NCBI RefSeq assembly: GCF_013626205.1
Contig: NZ_QHJE01000001.1
Location: 1,964,501 to 2,028,500, forward strand
Reading direction: 5' to 3'
DNA from: Hyphomicrobium methylovorum
GTDB lineage: Bacteria > Pseudomonadota > Alphaproteobacteria > Rhizobiales > Hyphomicrobiaceae
DNA: 64,000 nucleotides
Shown here: positions 15,802-26,971 of the stretch, piece after piece
Position numbering within the stretch: the stretch's first letter is position 1
How the letters are laid out: every line of letters starts with the position of its first letter
Program-made: the position numbers and the translations under genes
The notes under the pieces: model-generated
What the model saw: the letters and a program-made list of their open reading frames with translations, nothing else
What the model was told of the DNA's origin: nothing
The model's database searches: none

Positions 15802-15855
15802 CTGGATCCCCGGTCTTTGACGCGACTTCGTCGCGCTCGACCGAGGATGACGGGG
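15802..15855. repeat. intergenic palindromic repeat element
   Basis: A 54-base element begins CTGGATCCCCGG and ends GAGGATGACGGGG. It contains nested dyads: CGCGAC/GTCGCG (15821–15826 and 15830–15835) and CGGTC/GACCG (15811–15815 and 15839–15843). From general knowledge, short intergenic repeats starting with CTGGATCCCCGG-like and ending GAGGATGACG-like sequence are scattered through many alphaproteobacterial genomes. Only this copy is in the window. Confidence 0.5.
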
Positions 15856-15878
15856 TGAGGGATGGCGGAGTGAACGCG

Positions 15879-17336
15879 TTAGTCGCGTTTGAACTTCGGC
15901 AGGTTGTGCCAGATCGCGATTTCGATGCCGAGGCGGCGGCGGACGACGTAGGCGCTCGTGAGCGCGATGATCGTCAGAGACAGCGCCGTGGCGCCTGCCG
16001 CGCCCTCAAGTCCGAAGCGCGGCACGGCTAAGAAATTCAGCACCACGTTGATCGCGGCACCTGAGAGAAGCACGGCCGCACATGCGCGCTGTTCGCCGAG
16101 CATGTTCAGAAGGTATTCGGCCGGACCCATCGCCGAGCGGAATAGAAATCCGATCACCAGGATGCACATCACCGGATAACCGGTAGAGAATTCTGGTCCG
16201 AAGAGGCTGAGTAGCGGTTTGCCGAGCGTCAGGATCACCAACGCGCTGGCGAGCGAGGGCCAGAAGGTCCAGTTGACGGCGTCGTTGACGAAGGCGCGCA
16301 GCCCGGCGTCGTCGCCGCGCGAATGAAGGGCCGCGAGTTTGTGCGCGACTGCGCTGCCGACGGCGTAGTGGACGAACAGGATGAGTGCCATCGTCTTCCC
16401 GGCTGCAAAGTAGATTCCGACATCCTGGGGCGACATAAAGCGCGAGACGACGAGGATGTCGGTGTTCTGCATCAGCAGTTCAGCCGTCATCATGACGAGG
16501 AGCGGAAGCGAGATCGTCAGCCACGCGGGGAGATCGCTGAGGCGCGGGCCCGGCGGCACGGTTTCTCGCAGGCGGCGGTTGAGGACGAGAGCTTGCACGA
16601 TGCCGGTCAGCCACGTTGCGATGATCGCGGCTGCGGCGGCGGTGGCGGCGTCCATGCCGAGGCCAGATGCTTTGGCCGCGATCATTCCAAGAAGCAACAG
16701 CGACGGGCGCAATAGGTAGGGCGGAATGAGTGCAACGCCCATCCAGGCATTGCCACGACCGAGACCGTCTTGCACGTCCGTCAGCGCATAGAGCGGAATG
16801 CAAACGAGGGCGAGGTATAGCGGCAGCACGTAGTGGCTTTGAATGTGTTCCTGAAAGAGCCAGACGCCCGCGACGCCAGCCAGCATCACGGCGGTTCCGC
16901 TGCCAAGCGCCACCAGCCTGACGCTGCGTGTGAGGCCACGGAGTCGATCGAAGTCGCCAGTTTCTCGGTAAGCCGGGACGAGGCGGATGGCGGCGAGGTT
17001 GAGCCCGAGGTGGGACATCGCGCCGAGGATCAGAACCCAGGTCCAAACGGCAACATAAATGCCGTACTCGGACCCGCCCATCCAACGCGCCAACGCGATC
17101 TGTGTGAGATAGAGAAGGCCCGCACTCATGACGCGCACGGAGAATGCAAGCAACGCGTCGCGCTGGGTGCGTTCCCGCTCGCCTTGCGAGGCAATCACAT
17201 TGCGGGCGATTTCGAATAGCGTGCGTGGGAGAGCCCGCGCGTAATGGAGGGCTGATCGTTCGCGTGCCGCGTCCTCCGGGAGGATGGCAAGCACAGACGG
17301 CGCCGCTTCGAGGCTTGATCCGTTGGCGCGCGTCAC
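15879..17336 (-). CDS. polysaccharide-type flippase (Wzx/MATE-like membrane protein)
   Basis: A 485-residue multi-pass membrane protein with about 12–14 hydrophobic helices. It has the flippase hallmarks LYLTQIALARWMGGSEYGIYVAVWTW near the N-terminus (shown in part), SRFMSPQDVGIYFAAGK in the middle and ALSLTIIALTSAYVVRRR at the end. Members export lipid-linked sugars for surface polysaccharide. The start is GTG at 17336. No glycosyltransferases lie beside it, so it is an isolated flippase. A 78-residue gene ends 18 bases upstream and probably shares its transcript. Confidence 0.85.
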   Translation of the reverse strand: MTRANGSSLEAAPSVLAILPEDAARERSALHYARALPRTLFEIARNVIASQGERERTQRDALLAFSVRVMSAGLLYLTQIALARWMGGSEYGIYVAVWTWVLILGAMSHLGLNLAAIRLVPAYRETGDFDRLRGLTRSVRLVALGSGTAVMLAGVAGVWLFQEHIQSHYVLPLYLALVCIPLYALTDVQDGLGRGNAWMGVALIPPYLLRPSLLLLGMIAAKASGLGMDAATAAAAAIIATWLTGIVQALVLNRRLRETVPPGPRLSDLPAWLTISLPLLVMMTAELLMQNTDILVVSRFMSPQDVGIYFAAGKTMALILFVHYAVGSAVAHKLAALHSRGDDAGLRAFVNDAVNWTFWPSLASALVILTLGKPLLSLFGPEFSTGYPVMCILVIGFLFRSAMGPAEYLLNMLGEQRACAAVLLSGAAINVVLNFLAVPRFGLEGAAGATALSLTIIALTSAYVVRRRLGIEIAIWHNLPKFKRD

Positions 17337-17354
17337 TCGGTGAATTCCCGTCGA

Positions 17355-17591
17355 TTACAAGTTTTCGAGCCGGTCACGCTCGCGATTGCGGACAAGCTCA
17401 GCGACACCACTCCAGGCAGACGATCTGTTCGCGTCACCACGTTCTCCGTGATAAACCGCGAAGAAATCGGCGATTGATGCGGCCCAAGCCCCATGTTTAC
17501 CTTCTAACACCTCGGCCATCGCGTTGACGTCGCGCGGTGTCGGCGTAAACTCTAGCGTTTCGTTCCAAGGCGCTCGGGGCGTCGTGGTCAT
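17355..17591 (-). CDS. hypothetical 78-residue protein upstream of the flippase
   Basis: A small soluble protein without recognised domain. It has a central acidic/aromatic segment (AEVLEGKHGAWAASIADFFAVYH) and a basic C-terminal end (RNRERDRLENL). ATG at 17591 has AGGA at 8 bases. It precedes the flippase by 18 bases on the same strand. Coding support comes from the ribosome binding site and the protein-like composition. No function is claimed. Confidence 0.6.
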   Translation of the reverse strand: MTTTPRAPWNETLEFTPTPRDVNAMAEVLEGKHGAWAASIADFFAVYHGERGDANRSSAWSGVAELVRNRERDRLENL

Positions 17592-17754
17592 CGTAAAGTC
17601 CTACTCAAGCCTTAAATCCAAGTTCACGAGTGGGAAGAGCAAGTTTGACGCCAGGACGTGAGCCAGGGCCTTGTGCCTCTTGCGGAGTCGTTAACGGGCC
17701 GATTTTTGGGGCTCTCTGGGTGCCCTTGCCCCACATTCAGCGAGACCGCGGGCC

Positions 17755-18063
17755 ATGATGTTTCTTTTTCGGGTAGCGATATCCGCGGCGGCGTTCGTGT
17801 CGCTTGGGGCTGCTATGTCCATGGCGGGTGGCTTGGCGACCGACCGTTCCGGAATAGAACGCGTTCAGTCCGGTTCAGATGGTGATGAGCAGGGTGGGCG
17901 TTCAAATGAGGGACGTGACCCAGGCGCTGAAACGCGACCTCGGCAAAAGTCTCGACCCGGTGGAGCGCCGCAGGGCGAGGATGATTCCGATGCGCGCGAG
18001 GGCAATCCTGTCGAGCCGCCCGGGTGCATTTTCCGGGGCCGTCCGCTGGACCTCATCGTCTGA
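17755..18063 (+). CDS. hypothetical secreted hydrophilic protein
   Basis: A 102-residue protein. Residues 1–25 form a signal peptide (FLFRVAISAAAFVSLGAAMSMAG). A disordered, charged middle (Asp/Arg/Gly/Pro-rich) follows, then a compact end PPGCIFRGRPLDLIV with one cysteine. That last motif looks conserved-like and may be the functional part. ATG 17755 or 17758 may be used; the ribosome binding site is weak. It is convergent with the carboxypeptidase gene, 12 bases apart. A GTTAAC hexamer lies 60 bases upstream. Confidence 0.5.
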   Translation: MMFLFRVAISAAAFVSLGAAMSMAGGLATDRSGIERVQSGSDGDEQGGRSNEGRDPGAETRPRQKSRPGGAPQGEDDSDAREGNPVEPPGCIFRGRPLDLIV

Positions 18064-18075
18064 CAAGGCGAGAGG

Positions 18076-19134
18076 TTAGTCTGTCTTCGCTTCGGCGCTG
18101 CTTTGGGGTTTCTCAGTGGGCGCTACGGCGCTCTTCGTCGAAAATGCGTCGTCGTCGGGGGCCTTAGCGGCCGCTGCTGCACCCTTTTTCTTCGCGACCT
18201 TAGCCTTCTTATGACCAGCCTTCTTGCGCGGATGGTCGTTACAGCTCCAGGCGGCAACGGTCGTGCGCACCGATTTCACGTCTTGCGCGTCCGCCGCGAT
18301 CGGCATGGTGTCGATGTTGTTGGCGTTGAAGAGCTGTTTCCAGTCGTACATTTCGAAGCCGTATTCCAGCAGCGCTGCAGAGCGGATCGCGCGTTCGTTG
18401 CCGGAAGATTCACCGAGCACCACGGCCATGAGCTTGCGTCCGTCACGCGTGGCGCTGGCGATGACGTTGTAGCCGGAATCGCAGGTGAAGCCGGTTTTCA
18501 GGCCGTCGGCGCCAGGGAACGTCCGCAGCAGCGCGTTATGGCTGCCAAGGCGGCGCTTGCCGATGTGCATGTCAGGCATCGACCAATAGTGTGCGTACTC
18601 GGGAAATTCCGTAACGATCGCGCGGGCGAGTTTTGCAAGGTCGCGCGCGGAGGAGAGCTGGCCGGGGTCAGGAAGACCGTTCGTATTGTTGTAGTGCGTG
18701 CGCGTCATGCCAAGGCGCTGGGCGGCGGCATTCATGCGTTCAAGGAAAGCTGTTTCGCTTCCTGCAACCGCCTCTGCCAGCATGATCGTTACGTCATTGG
18801 CGGATTTGATGATGATGGCTTTCAGCGCCTGCTCGACGGTTAGCTGGTCACCGACTTTCAATCCAACCTTGCTTGGCGGCTGGAGCGTGGCGACGAGGGA
18901 GCAGGGGATTTTGTCCGTGAGGCGAAGCTTGCCTTCCTTGATGGCCTGGAAGGCCACGTAGGCCGTCATGATTTTGGTGAGCGAGGCAGGATACCAGACG
19001 TCGTCAATGTCCTCGGCATAGAGGACTTTTCCGGTAGATGGTTCGAACAGAAGTGTCGGATTTGCCAAGGCGGGCGCCATCCCACCGAGCCACGTCAGTA
19101 TAATCGTTGCGAATCCGGCCGCTCGCGCCTGCAT
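18076..19134 (-). CDS. D-alanyl-D-alanine carboxypeptidase (DacF/PBP5-like)
   Basis: An S11-family penicillin-binding protein that trims D-Ala from peptidoglycan stem peptides in the periplasm. Starting at 19134, where GGAG lies 8 bases upstream, gives 352 residues with a signal peptide (MQARAAGFATIILTWLGGMA ... ALA). Motifs: SLTK with Ser51 and Lys54, SAN with Ser111 and Asn113, and KTG at 213–215. After about residue 290 the PBP5 C-terminal domain seems replaced by a Lys/Ala-rich tail (HKKAKVAKKKGAAAAAKAP) that may bind wall or envelope polyanions. The longer frame to 19206 lacks a ribosome binding site. Confidence 0.93.
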   Translation of the reverse strand: MQARAAGFATIILTWLGGMAPALANPTLLFEPSTGKVLYAEDIDDVWYPASLTKIMTAYVAFQAIKEGKLRLTDKIPCSLVATLQPPSKVGLKVGDQLTVEQALKAIIIKSANDVTIMLAEAVAGSETAFLERMNAAAQRLGMTRTHYNNTNGLPDPGQLSSARDLAKLARAIVTEFPEYAHYWSMPDMHIGKRRLGSHNALLRTFPGADGLKTGFTCDSGYNVIASATRDGRKLMAVVLGESSGNERAIRSAALLEYGFEMYDWKQLFNANNIDTMPIAADAQDVKSVRTTVAAWSCNDHPRKKAGHKKAKVAKKKGAAAAAKAPDDDAFSTKSAVAPTEKPQSSAEAKTD

Positions 19135-19380
19135 GAAGTGCTCCGGTAGTTTCAATTTTGTTCGGCTAGCATATTCGACGCGGTAGCGCCAATCGAACCG
19201 GGCCAACGGGCACGTTATGAACGATCCATGTTGCTTCTGCGGCGCGTGAACCCGGATTATCCACTGTCGGGCAATTCGTCGCCATTCCGCGAATTGGCAA
19301 TTTTATGCAATCGCGCGTTCAAATGTCCCGAGAAGTGGCGTTTGACGTGATGCGGATCAGCGAAATTCAACGGTGAATGA

Positions 19381-21357
<1,977 letters not shown>

Positions 21358-21358
21358 T

Positions 21359-22234
21359 TTAGCTCGAAGGCTTAGCGATGTCGTTCAACGCCGCGAAGTC
21401 TTCGTCGCTCAAAGAAATCTCCGCAGCCGCTACGTTTTCTTCGAGGTGGCTGACTTTCGACGTGCCGGGGATCGGAAGCATGTTCGGGCTGCGGCGGAGA
21501 AGCCAGGCAAGCGCGATCTGGCTCGGCGCCGCTCCGTGCTTCTTTGCGATGCTATCCAGTTTCGAGCCGGGCTTGGCGAGATCACCGGAAGCAAGCGGGT
21601 ACCACGGGATAAACCCGATGGCGTTCTTTTCGCAGAAGTCCAGCACGCCCTCGCTCGAGCGGTCTGCGAGGTTATAGAGGTTCTGCACGGTGACGACGCG
21701 GAAGTATTTCTGTGCTGCTTCGATTTCGGCGGTGCTGACCTGGCTCAATCCGACGTGGCGAATGAGGCCTTCGCTCTGCATCTCCTTGATGACGCCGAAC
21801 TGCTCATCTTGCGGAACTTTCGGGTCGATCCGATGGAGCTGCCAGAGGTCGATGCGTTCCAGCCCCAGGCGGCGCAAACTGATGTGGACTTGCTGGCGGA
21901 GATATTCCGGCCGGCCGAGGGCTACCCATGTTCCGGCTTTCGGTCGTGTGAGTCCGGCTTTGGTGGCAATCACCATGTCGGGGTAGGGGTGAAGCGCTTC
22001 TCGGATCAGGCGCTCGCTGACGCCTGGGCCGTAGGAATCGGCGGTATCGATCAGGTTGATGCCAAGTTCGGGAAGGCGGCGCAGCGTGCGCAAGCATTCC
22101 GCCCGGTCAGGCGGGTCGCCCCAAACTCCGGCCCCCGTTACGCGCATTGCCCCGAACCCGAGACGGGCAACGGTCAAATCTCCGCCGATGGAGAAGTGGC
22201 CTGAACGGTCAATGGTCTCTGCGGTCAGCGCCAT
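21359..22234 (-). CDS. aldo/keto reductase family oxidoreductase
   Basis: A 291-residue NADPH-dependent oxidoreductase of the AKR fold. Catalytic elements: [15 protein letters not shown] (Asp and Tyr), VIATKAG (Lys), and [14 protein letters not shown] (the His is in LWQLHR). The C-terminal cofactor region is [16 protein letters not shown]. Closest general resemblance is to YakC/pyridoxal-reductase-like AKRs. It is convergent with the MFS gene and the two stops are one base apart. Substrate unknown. Confidence 0.92.
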   Translation of the reverse strand: MALTAETIDRSGHFSIGGDLTVARLGFGAMRVTGAGVWGDPPDRAECLRTLRRLPELGINLIDTADSYGPGVSERLIREALHPYPDMVIATKAGLTRPKAGTWVALGRPEYLRQQVHISLRRLGLERIDLWQLHRIDPKVPQDEQFGVIKEMQSEGLIRHVGLSQVSTAEIEAAQKYFRVVTVQNLYNLADRSSEGVLDFCEKNAIGFIPWYPLASGDLAKPGSKLDSIAKKHGAAPSQIALAWLLRRSPNMLPIPGTSKVSHLEENVAAAEISLSDEDFAALNDIAKPSS

Positions 22235-22569
22235 GTTTCGATACCTTTCTGAGGCTAATACTTGCCAGCGGTCAGATCTGGCCGAAGCGTATTTAGGGTC
22301 CGGTGAAGGCGGTGTTACAACCCGAACAGGAAGGGAGACAATGAGTACAATGCTGGACTGAAAAATTGGAGCGGCGAGGCTGAGTGGCGGCCTTGCTTAA
22401 CTCTCGCTTCATTGAGGCCGGTTAATCTCGATTGAACTGATTGTGAGTTTCGTTTTCAATCGCATCGTGCGGACGATCGGGGCGGAACGCAAGTTGATGA
22501 TTGGTCGTTAATTTTTTGATTGGGCGCGGTGTGGCGGGCGCCCTGTTGGCTTCTGCAAGGCTCAGATCA
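22235..22569. other. divergent intergenic region without a visible gene
   Basis: No credible coding frame is visible. It should hold the promoters of the aldo/keto reductase (leftward) and the L,D-transpeptidase (rightward). No clear operator was identified. Confidence 0.4.
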
Positions 22570-24258
22570 ATGTTTAGTAGTTCGGTTGTATCGCGTTTCG
22601 GGATGGTTGCCGGCGCAGCGCTCGTTAGTCTCGCGACGGTCAGCGTGCTCGGTCCGGCAGAGGCACGGAGCCGTAACCAGTCAATCGAAGTTTCCGACGA
22701 CGATCAGGATCGCGTGGATTCCCCGATCACGGCGGGCAAGGCGGCCGTAGCGGTCGTCTCGATCAAAGACCAGCGGATTTCAGTTTACGACGGAAGCGGA
22801 CGCGCGGTGCGCGCGAAGGTTTCGAGCGGCGCGAGCGGCTATGAAACACCCGTTGGCGTGTTCAGCATCCTGCAGAAGCAGGAAGAGCATTATTCAAATC
22901 TCTATGACGATGCGTCCATGCCGTTCATGCAGCGCATCACCTGGTCTGGCATCGCGCTTCATGCTGGCGTGCTTCCCGGCTATCCGGCGTCGCACGGCTG
23001 TGTCCGGTTGCCGGAGAGCTTCGCACAGCAGATCTTTCCTCTGACGAAGCTTGGAATGCGTGTCGTCGTCTCCAAGTATGACGTCGCTCCCTCGCCTATC
23101 TCGCATCCGTTGTTGCTGAAGCCCGACCCGCTGGTGGAAACCGCGATGGCGGTTCCTGCTTCTTATGAAAACGATGGATCGACGGCAGATACGTCGTCGA
23201 GCGATCGTTTTCATCCGGATCTCTCGCATTGGCCCGCACGCGCCGCGCAACTTGAAGCGCTGAAATCCATTGCGGCGGAGAAGAAGCTCGAAGCCGATTC
23301 CGTTACGCCGCTCGCTGAAGAATTGAAGGCGACCGTCAAGACGAAAGAGACGGCCAAGGCACGCCTCCAGAAACGCGTGAAGCGGACCGAGGCCGCGAAA
23401 GTTTCGGCGGATAAGGCCGCTGAACGTGCCGCGAAAAGCTTAGCGTCCGCCAAGACAGAGAAGGCGACGAAGCGCGCTGAAGCCTGGAAAGCCAAGACGG
23501 ATGCCGCTGCCAAGAAGGCGGACGACAACCTGACCGCACTTAAGGACGAGATCGCCAAGACCGACGCTGAACTCGCGACCGCGACCGAAGATTGGAAGAA
23601 GGCCGACGCCATCCGTGCGAAAGCCGTCGCTGCGAAGCAGGCGGCGCAATGGAAAACCTATCCCGTTTCGGTCTTCATCAGCCGCAGGACACAACGGCTC
23701 TATGTCCGCCAGGGCAATGAACCGGTGTTCGACGCGCCGATCACCATTGCCGATCCTGACTTGCCTATCGGGACGCACGTGTTCTCAGCGCTTGACTACA
23801 AAGATCAGGGCAAAGCGCTGCGCTGGAACGTTGTCTCGATTGCGCTGACCGACAACGGCAGCGGCGCGACGAGTTACAGCAAGAAGGACAAGCGTTTCGT
23901 GGAGGCCAACTATGCGCCGCCCGCGACGAATGTTGCCGCAGCCTCCGCTGCTCTCGATCGTATCACGATCCCGCCGGAGGTTGAGGCGCGAATTTCGAAT
24001 TACGTCTGGCCCGGTTCTTCGATGATCGTTTCGGATGAGGAACTGAGCAAGGAAACCGGCACGGCGACGGAGTTCGTTGTCGTGATGAGCGGCGAACCGC
24101 AGGGTGGCCTGAAGAAGCGTCCGCGTAAGCCTGCGCCATCGTCCTACAGCTTCGACGATCCGTATGATCCCTATGCGCGGTACGATCGCTACGACCGGTA
24201 TGATCGTTACGATCGTCGCGGCCGGTATCGTCAGCCGTCGTTTTTCAATTTCTGGTGA
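22570..24258 (+). CDS. L,D-transpeptidase (YkuD) with coiled linker and second YkuD-like segment
   Basis: A 562-residue exported protein from ATG 22570; the open frame to 22501 begins with TTG and breaks the signal peptide (MFSSSVVSRFGMVAGAALVS ...). The catalytic domain (about 57–165) ends with the YkuD signature SHGCVRLP, with His142 and Cys144; it makes 3-3 crosslinks or attaches proteins to peptidoglycan. Residues about 240–355 are a Lys/Ala/Glu-rich coiled coil. A second segment (about 360–440, YPVSVFISRRTQRLYVRQ) resembles the start of a YkuD fold but has no catalytic His/Cys. The end is a Tyr/Asp/Arg repeat (RYDRYDRYDRYDRRG). Confidence 0.9.
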   Translation: MFSSSVVSRFGMVAGAALVSLATVSVLGPAEARSRNQSIEVSDDDQDRVDSPITAGKAAVAVVSIKDQRISVYDGSGRAVRAKVSSGASGYETPVGVFSILQKQEEHYSNLYDDASMPFMQRITWSGIALHAGVLPGYPASHGCVRLPESFAQQIFPLTKLGMRVVVSKYDVAPSPISHPLLLKPDPLVETAMAVPASYENDGSTADTSSSDRFHPDLSHWPARAAQLEALKSIAAEKKLEADSVTPLAEELKATVKTKETAKARLQKRVKRTEAAKVSADKAAERAAKSLASAKTEKATKRAEAWKAKTDAAAKKADDNLTALKDEIAKTDAELATATEDWKKADAIRAKAVAAKQAAQWKTYPVSVFISRRTQRLYVRQGNEPVFDAPITIADPDLPIGTHVFSALDYKDQGKALRWNVVSIALTDNGSGATSYSKKDKRFVEANYAPPATNVAAASAALDRITIPPEVEARISNYVWPGSSMIVSDEELSKETGTATEFVVVMSGEPQGGLKKRPRKPAPSSYSFDDPYDPYARYDRYDRYDRYDRRGRYRQPSFFNFW

Positions 24259-24263
24259 GACGG

Positions 24264-24281
24264 CCGGGCGTTTGCGCCCGG
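24264..24281. terminator. bidirectional terminator between convergent genes
   Basis: CCGGGCG (24264–24270) and CGCCCGG (24275–24281) form a 7-base stem with a TTTG loop. It lies exactly between the transpeptidase stop and the marC stop. Confidence 0.6.
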
Positions 24282-24956
24282 TTATACTCGCAAGTGATCG
24301 AATGTCTGGGTAATTGCGCCTTGCGCGCCAGACAGCAAAATCTGCACGCCGATACAGAGCAGCAGAAACGCAGAGAGCCGCGTGAGGACGCGTGCTCTCG
24401 CCGGGCCGAGCAACGCGACAAGCCGGTCGGCAGAGGAATAACAAACCCCGATCACAACAGCGATGACGGCTGCGGCAGCCGTCGCGCCGATAAAGTGCGG
24501 CAAGACATCCGCTTCGCCTGACGGGCGATTGGCGCTCAAAGCGATCGCGACGGAGATGGTGCCGGGACCGGTCGTGAACGGCATCGTCAGCGGGAAGAAG
24601 GCGACGTCGCTTCCGCTTGACGCAGAGGCAGCATGATCCTGTTTGCGATCTTCGATTTCCTGCGGGCTGTAGAGCATTCCCCACGCGCTTGCCGCGACGA
24701 CCAGTCCGCCGGCTATCCGCAGCGCATCGATGCTAACGCCGAAAAAGCTCATCAGTCCTGCGCCGATCCAGAGCGCAGTGATCATGACGATCGTCGAGTA
24801 CATCGCGACGCGCCAAGCAAGCGCCCGACGTTCTGCTTGTGGGCGGTTGATTGTAATCTGGCTGTAGATCAATGCGCCGCCGATCGGATTGACGATCGAG
24901 AAGAGCGCGGGCAGCGCGACGAGGAAGCTTGTGATCATGGCGCTCAAGAGTGTCAT
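24282..24956 (-). CDS. MarC-family integral membrane protein
   Basis: A 224-residue protein of six hydrophobic helices. The N-terminal half has FSIVNPIGGALIYSQIT and the central half ALRIAGGLVVAASAWGML. The repeat PLTMPFTTGPGTISVAIALS is the MarC hallmark (MPLAIPLLAGPGAIS-like). MarC proteins are named after a multiple-antibiotic-resistance locus, but their transport function is not established. The gene follows the NUDIX gene on the same strand at 6 bases. Confidence 0.92.
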   Translation of the reverse strand: MTLLSAMITSFLVALPALFSIVNPIGGALIYSQITINRPQAERRALAWRVAMYSTIVMITALWIGAGLMSFFGVSIDALRIAGGLVVAASAWGMLYSPQEIEDRKQDHAASASSGSDVAFFPLTMPFTTGPGTISVAIALSANRPSGEADVLPHFIGATAAAAVIAVVIGVCYSSADRLVALLGPARARVLTRLSAFLLLCIGVQILLSGAQGAITQTFDHLRV

Positions 24957-24962
24957 GGCATC

Positions 24963-25409
24963 CTACCAAGCTGACGTGCGTTGCGTCGTGCCGAATATTT
25001 CCCCCAGCCGTCGGGCGGCTCCAGGCGTTATATCCGGTGGCAGCGCGTCGCGCGCGAAGAAGCGTTGCTCGACGATTTCGGCGTTGGGTTTTGGAATGTG
25101 ATCGCGCTGCCAGCGATCGATAATGAACAGCGCGACGTGGTCGCCGGGAAATGCTGCGAAGTTTGTGTAGATCGCGAAGAGACGCGGGCTGTCGATTATC
25201 GATACGCCGGTTTCTTCATTGAGTTCGCGAGCGAGCGCGGTCTCGACCGTCTCGCCCCGTTCGACGCCGCCGCCGGGAAAATGCCATCCGGGACGGTAGC
25301 CATGGCGAACGAGAAGAATGCTGCCGGTTTCGTCCGCCACGACACCTTGCACGCCGAGTGTAATGCGGTCGGCGCGGCGGGAGAGGTAAGATGCGAGGCG
25401 TATCAGCAT
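24963..25409 (-). CDS. NUDIX hydrolase
   Basis: A 148-residue hydrolase of nucleoside diphosphate-X compounds. The Nudix box is complete: GGVERGETVETALARELNEETGV (seen in two pieces, GGGVERGETVETA and ARELNEETGVS), with the metal-binding RELNEE. It starts at 25409, which has GGAGG 8 bases upstream, and overlaps the end of the monooxygenase gene by 7 bases, so the two are likely cotranscribed. The substrate cannot be predicted. Confidence 0.92.
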   Translation of the reverse strand: MLIRLASYLSRRADRITLGVQGVVADETGSILLVRHGYRPGWHFPGGGVERGETVETALARELNEETGVSIIDSPRLFAIYTNFAAFPGDHVALFIIDRWQRDHIPKPNAEIVEQRFFARDALPPDITPGAARRLGEIFGTTQRTSAW

Positions 25410-26587
25410 GGAGGGCACCTCCAGCCGTAGAGCCAATCGAACCCGGCCATGACACGGTGTGGCGGCGTATGCGCCATCACAGCGTTGCGCACGACTGCGG
25501 TAGCGCCTGACATCTGATAGATGCGTCCGTTGCGTTGCGAGGCAGAAGCGACGCGTGCAATGCGCTGGCTGCGGTTTAGATCGTAGGATTTTAGTCCGTC
25601 TTCGATGCGATCGCCTGCAGCGGCGAGGCAGGCCGCAAGCGTTGCTGCGTCTTCCATCGCCAGGACGGCACCTTGAGCGAGGAAGGGAAGGATCGGATGC
25701 GCTGCGTCACCGACGAACACGGTGCGCTCGGCGGTAAAGCGCGGCAGCGGGCGCATCGTGTAAAGCGGCCAGCGCCGCCATTCAGCGGCCGATGCGACGA
25801 GCGTTTGCAGAGGAACTGCGAACGTCGTGATTTTCTGTTGGACGATATCGCGGGAGGCAGCGAAGTCCCAGCCTGCATCAAGATTGGAATCTTTGGCGAT
25901 GAGGACGATTGCGATGTCGCGTCCCGCGTTGACGGGATAGTGCACGGCGTGCGCGCCGCTTGCGAGCCAGATGTGGACGGCGTTGGTGGTCAATTCCGGT
26001 GGCAATGCGGTTGCCGGGATGACGCTGCGGAATGCGGATTTTCCAACGGGCAATGGTGTGGCGTTCGGCACGAATGTTTGGCGCAGTGTGGACCAAAGGC
26101 CGTCCGCCGCGACGAGCAGCGAAGCCGTGGCTTGCTCGCCATTCGCGCCGTGCGCGATGATGCCGTCGCGGTGTCGAGAGACAGAGTCGATCTCGACGCC
26201 AGTGTGTAGAGAGATCAGAGGTTCGGCTTCGGCGCGAGATCGAAGCGCGGCGTGTACGTCACGGCGATGCGCTGTCCAATACGGCGCGCCATGGCGGGCG
26301 GCGATCCAGTCGCCAAGCGGCAGCCGCGTCAGTTCCTTGGCACTTTTTCCGTCGCGAACGCTCAAGACGTCCGGCGTGGCGACCGCAGGTTGCAGAATGG
26401 GCGCGACGCCGAGCTGTTCGAGAATTCGCGTGCCATTCGGGCCGATCTGTATGCCCGCGCCTTCCTCGGGGAATGCCGGGCGGCGCTCGTAAACGTTAGA
26501 CGCGATGCCTGCATTCGCGAGCGCGAGCGCCGTCGTCAAACCGCCGATGCCCCCGCCAGCGATCGCGACATTCGTTTGCTCGGTCAT
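25403..26587 (-). CDS. FAD-dependent aromatic-type monooxygenase
   Basis: A 394-residue group A flavoprotein hydroxylase, salicylate-hydroxylase-like. It has the dinucleotide motif IAGGGIGGLTTALALANAG at the start. The DG motif region is LLVAADGLWSTLR, and GDAAHPILPFLAQG with following EDAATLA binds the flavin ribityl/pyrophosphate. Substrate unknown. It overlaps the NUDIX gene and heads a run of minus-strand genes (monooxygenase, NUDIX, marC). Confidence 0.9.
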   Translation of the reverse strand: MTEQTNVAIAGGGIGGLTTALALANAGIASNVYERRPAFPEEGAGIQIGPNGTRILEQLGVAPILQPAVATPDVLSVRDGKSAKELTRLPLGDWIAARHGAPYWTAHRRDVHAALRSRAEAEPLISLHTGVEIDSVSRHRDGIIAHGANGEQATASLLVAADGLWSTLRQTFVPNATPLPVGKSAFRSVIPATALPPELTTNAVHIWLASGAHAVHYPVNAGRDIAIVLIAKDSNLDAGWDFAASRDIVQQKITTFAVPLQTLVASAAEWRRWPLYTMRPLPRFTAERTVFVGDAAHPILPFLAQGAVLAMEDAATLAACLAAAGDRIEDGLKSYDLNRSQRIARVASASQRNGRIYQMSGATAVVRNAVMAHTPPHRVMAGFDWLYGWRCPPC

Positions 26588-26635
26588 TGTAACGCGAGGC
26601 GGCGCTGGGTTCGGGATATCGGCGCTTGCATGGGC

Positions 26636-26872
26636 CTATGCAGCGACGAGGCTGCCCTTCGGATCGCTCTCGTCTGCTGCGAGGCGGGAGTCGTGAACAT
26701 AGAGCGTGGAGCAATACGGACAGAGAATTTGGCTATCCTGGCCCATGTCGAGATAAACGTGCGGGTGATCAAACGGCGGGCGTGCGCCCATGCAGTTGAA
26801 TTCCTTGACGCCGACGAATATGCGCTCGGCGCCGACATCGTTGGCGAAGTGAGGGATGGGTGCTCCGGCCAT
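26636..26872 (-). CDS. zinc-finger CHCC domain protein
   Basis: A 78-residue protein of the zf-CHCC family related to the mitochondrial complex I subunit NDUFS6. The zinc ligands are FNCMG, PFDHPHVYLD and ILCPYC, in the pattern Cys-His-Cys-Cys. Alphaproteobacterial members are thought to accompany respiratory complex I. It has its own start at ATG 26872 and lies 48 bases before the monooxygenase start. Confidence 0.9.
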   Translation of the reverse strand: MAGAPIPHFANDVGAERIFVGVKEFNCMGARPPFDHPHVYLDMGQDSQILCPYCSTLYVHDSRLAADESDPKGSLVAA

Positions 26873-26971
26873 GATTTTCCCTTTTCCGAGTGGCGCGATT
26901 GGTCTTCTAGCATACCGTCGGCGCGGCGATGATGGTAGGAGCTATCCGCCAATACAGCAGACAGCGACGAC

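Noticed and set aside
19255-19265. DnaA-box-like TTATCCACT
   Set aside because: One mismatch to the consensus and only one site; no cluster of boxes or AT-rich unwinding region, so no origin is claimed.
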